From contig JADNRZ010000011.1 in assembly GCA_015501605.1 (NCBI GenBank), positions 1,302,001 to 1,366,000 on the forward strand: a stretch of 64,000 bases of DNA, read 5' to 3'. The notes beneath the pieces are model-generated. The model worked only from the letters and a program-made list of their open reading frames with translations, ran no database searches and was not told the origin of the DNA. Each line of letters begins with the position of its first letter. The first letter of the stretch is position 1. The translations under genes were made by a program, and so were the position numbers. Source of the stretch: Panaeolus papilionaceus. Lineage: Eukaryota > Basidiomycota > Agaricomycetes > Agaricales. This document shows positions 62,276-64,000 of the stretch, one piece after another.

Positions 62276-63124
62276 TTTGACTTGAAACAAAATTTGTGAT
62301 TTCTATAAATGTCCCAAACAGCTTTTATTTTTCTCAGTAGGCTACTTCTGTGGCCACCCAACTTCTTCTATCCCTGTGCTATCTCCTATTCCTATTCCCA
62401 TCCTCTACCCGCTGTCGTCTCTACTATTTGTATCAGTCTCATCCATCGCCATTAAGTATAGCTCATTCCACTACAAGACTTTGGTTTTTTTTTCACTGTT
62501 GATGTTTCTGCTACTGTTGTATCCGAGAATTTGTACCCCTCGTTTATCACCCCTCTGACAATACAATATACCCTGCCCAGTTCCCTTCAATTTTCCGAAA
62601 TTGTGATGGTGAAGTGTTGAGGCTAGGGGTAAGTTACTAGGGGCATTGAAACGATCACGATGGTGCGGCAACACGTCGACCCTTGGGTGCTTCTGGGGTT
62701 GATTCGCAGACTCGAAAAAAAATAGAGTGGTGGCCTGGCCACCTTGACTGCATCACTAGTTGCCTATGAAAATATAAGTTGTTTTCAGAGCAGTTATTAT
62801 TAACTACAACCCCTCACCTGGATGATATTGCCAGTTTGAATTCAAAGGAGAACGCATTGACACCTCTTAACATTGCAATATATTTTTCAATCATGGAGTA
62901 TTCATACCAATTGGCCGTAGGGAGTGATGGATGGTTCTTTCGTGCTTCGACTTCGAACACGCCTCAGTTGCCACCACAGGATTCTCATCCCCGTGTCTCA
63001 GTCGCTCATTTCTCGGCTATTTCCAGATAACAGTTTTTTTACTCATTAAGCGCTGGTGTGAGTTTGTAGAGTTATTTATCCTCTTTTCTGAGCCTTCCTC
63101 ATAAGCTCTTTAAATCTACCTTCA
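62276..63124. other. Intergenic region calcineurin A to F-box gene
   Basis: No supportable gene. The open frame at 62779-63030 has neither motif nor partner exons. The first part is the calcineurin 3' UTR; the rest would hold the F-box gene promoter. Confidence 0.45.
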
Positions 63125-64000
63125 ATGCACTCGGCCTTACAAAACTCGAAGGTCGTGTCAACTATTCTCAAGTCCTTCGATTTTGACGTTGCTTGTCAAG
63201 CAGACCGGCTTGCATGCCTTACCTTGGGATTAACAAGCCATGTCTTCTTGTCATCTGCTCTCGATGAGCTTTGGCGAGAGTTATTCGACCTGTGTCGTCT
63301 GATAAAGACAATTGATGGTGTCAAAACAATAGAATTTGTGGGACTGGGGGACGGAAGACCGAGAAGACAGCAGGTACGCTAAGCGGCAAATTCGCTCACT
63401 CGCGTTACAGTTCTAACGATATCGGTTGCATAGTTCCTCGATAGACTTCTTTCTCCAGCAGAAGTTCAACGCTTGAGATATTACTCTAGGCGCGTTCAGG
63501 TGTTCTATCATCAGGACTCTGGATTTGAGCTCTTTGCGACCATCGACTCCTCCATCATTTCCCAAATTATCACGCTTCTGCCAGGAGACGAACCGCTTTT
63601 TCCTTCCCTCCGTAGACTGCATCTTGGTAGCACCGCGATTGGCAATCATGCCAGTGGTGTCAATGCTTTTTTCACCCCACACATATCGAAACTCTTCCTT
63701 TCTTCCCGCTTGCAATCGGTATCCTTCGGCCTTCCTGGGTCACAAGCCTTTGTAACGGATACCCATTCGCCAGACATCTGGCTCTTTTTACAGGGCATAT
63801 CACATCTGCGCTCTCAAACGCTACAAAGCTTGGACCTTGGGTTCGTCTTGCACCCCCAACACCTTAAATCATGTTTTCCGTTCTACACTCGTCTTGAGTT
63901 TCTCAAGCTTCCAACGGGTCGACATGGCTTCGAAACGCTCCAACACATTGCTACCCTTCCAAATCTACTATCGCTTTCAGTTACTCTTGGGGATTGGAAG
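63125..64000 (+). CDS. F-box/LRR-type protein, runs off the window
   Basis: The ATG at 63125 opens MHSALQNSKVVSTILKSFDF, followed by an F-box-like helix set (LACLTLGLTSHVFLSSALDE, LWRELFDLCRLIKTI). An intron of about 55 nt (GTACGC near 63374 to TGCATAG near 63431) joins RRQQ to FLDRLLSPAEVQRLRYYSRR. Leucine-rich strands follow (PLFPSLRRLHLGS; LQSLDLGFVLHPQHL; LEFLKLPTGRHGFE; LPNLLSLSVTLGDWK) up to the window edge. The family (F-box plus irregular LRRs, large in Agaricomycetes) would recruit targets to an SCF ubiquitin ligase. The visible part is intact. It is related in layout to the broken gene at 49756-51100. Confidence 0.75.

Noticed and set aside
62779..63030. 83-codon frame upstream of the last F-box gene
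   Set aside because: No family features and no splice join to the F-box exon; probably leader sequence.

Overview
The window reads as nuclear DNA of a mushroom-forming basidiomycete (Agaricomycetes). Genes are split by many 45-75 nt GT-AG introns. A fused mitochondrial arginine-biosynthesis gene (ARG5,6), a calcineurin A gene, an OrdA-like P450, a CAP10/GT90 gene, F-box/LRR genes, a Plavaka transposase and a DUF6698 gene are all typical of that class. All gene models were built by eye from splice signals and family motifs; no search was run.

Layout. 1-4.2 kb: gene-poor, pyrimidine-rich. 4.27-5.85 kb (-): intact HNH-nuclease-domain gene, head to head with a 5'-truncated, frameshifted GT90 (CAP10-like) pseudogene at 6.0-8.67 kb (+). 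8.7-19.3 kb: about 10 kb with no gene I can support. 19.3-21.7 kb: an intact uncharacterised gene ('gene A', +) beside a decayed ORC5 copy (-). 22.57-45.06 kb: one cytochrome P450 gene on the minus strand, split by a 20,333-bp insertion (24136-44468). 45.8-49.5 kb: full ORC5 and a second intact gene A copy, both (-). 49.7-51.1 kb: broken F-box/LRR gene. 51.8-54.6 kb: three small secreted proteins. 55.6-62.3 kb: ARG5,6 then calcineurin A, both (+) and intact. 63.1 kb to the end: start of an F-box/LRR gene.

The main discovery is the 20.3-kb insertion. P450 exon sequence stops at 24135 and resumes at 44471 at the same codon and in frame. The insert starts CATCAG, ends CTGATG and is flanked by GC on both sides. 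It carries a Plavaka-type transposase at one end, then four further genes that stay open when spliced: a coiled-coil protein, a large Pro/Ser-rich protein with a 2.3-kb GC-AG intron, a small Cys-containing protein and a DUF6698 protein. It also holds one more candidate ORF, a TA-flanked MITE and several repeat arrays. The P450 shows no stop or frameshift apart from the insertion, so the event looks young. This is the pattern expected of a large cargo-carrying Plavaka-class mobile element.

Before the insertion the P450 lay between two copies of an ORC5/gene A block. The left copy is rearranged: ORC5 is inverted relative to gene A, internally deleted and 5'-truncated. An approximately 80-bp inverted repeat flanking ORC5 in the right copy is a plausible cause.
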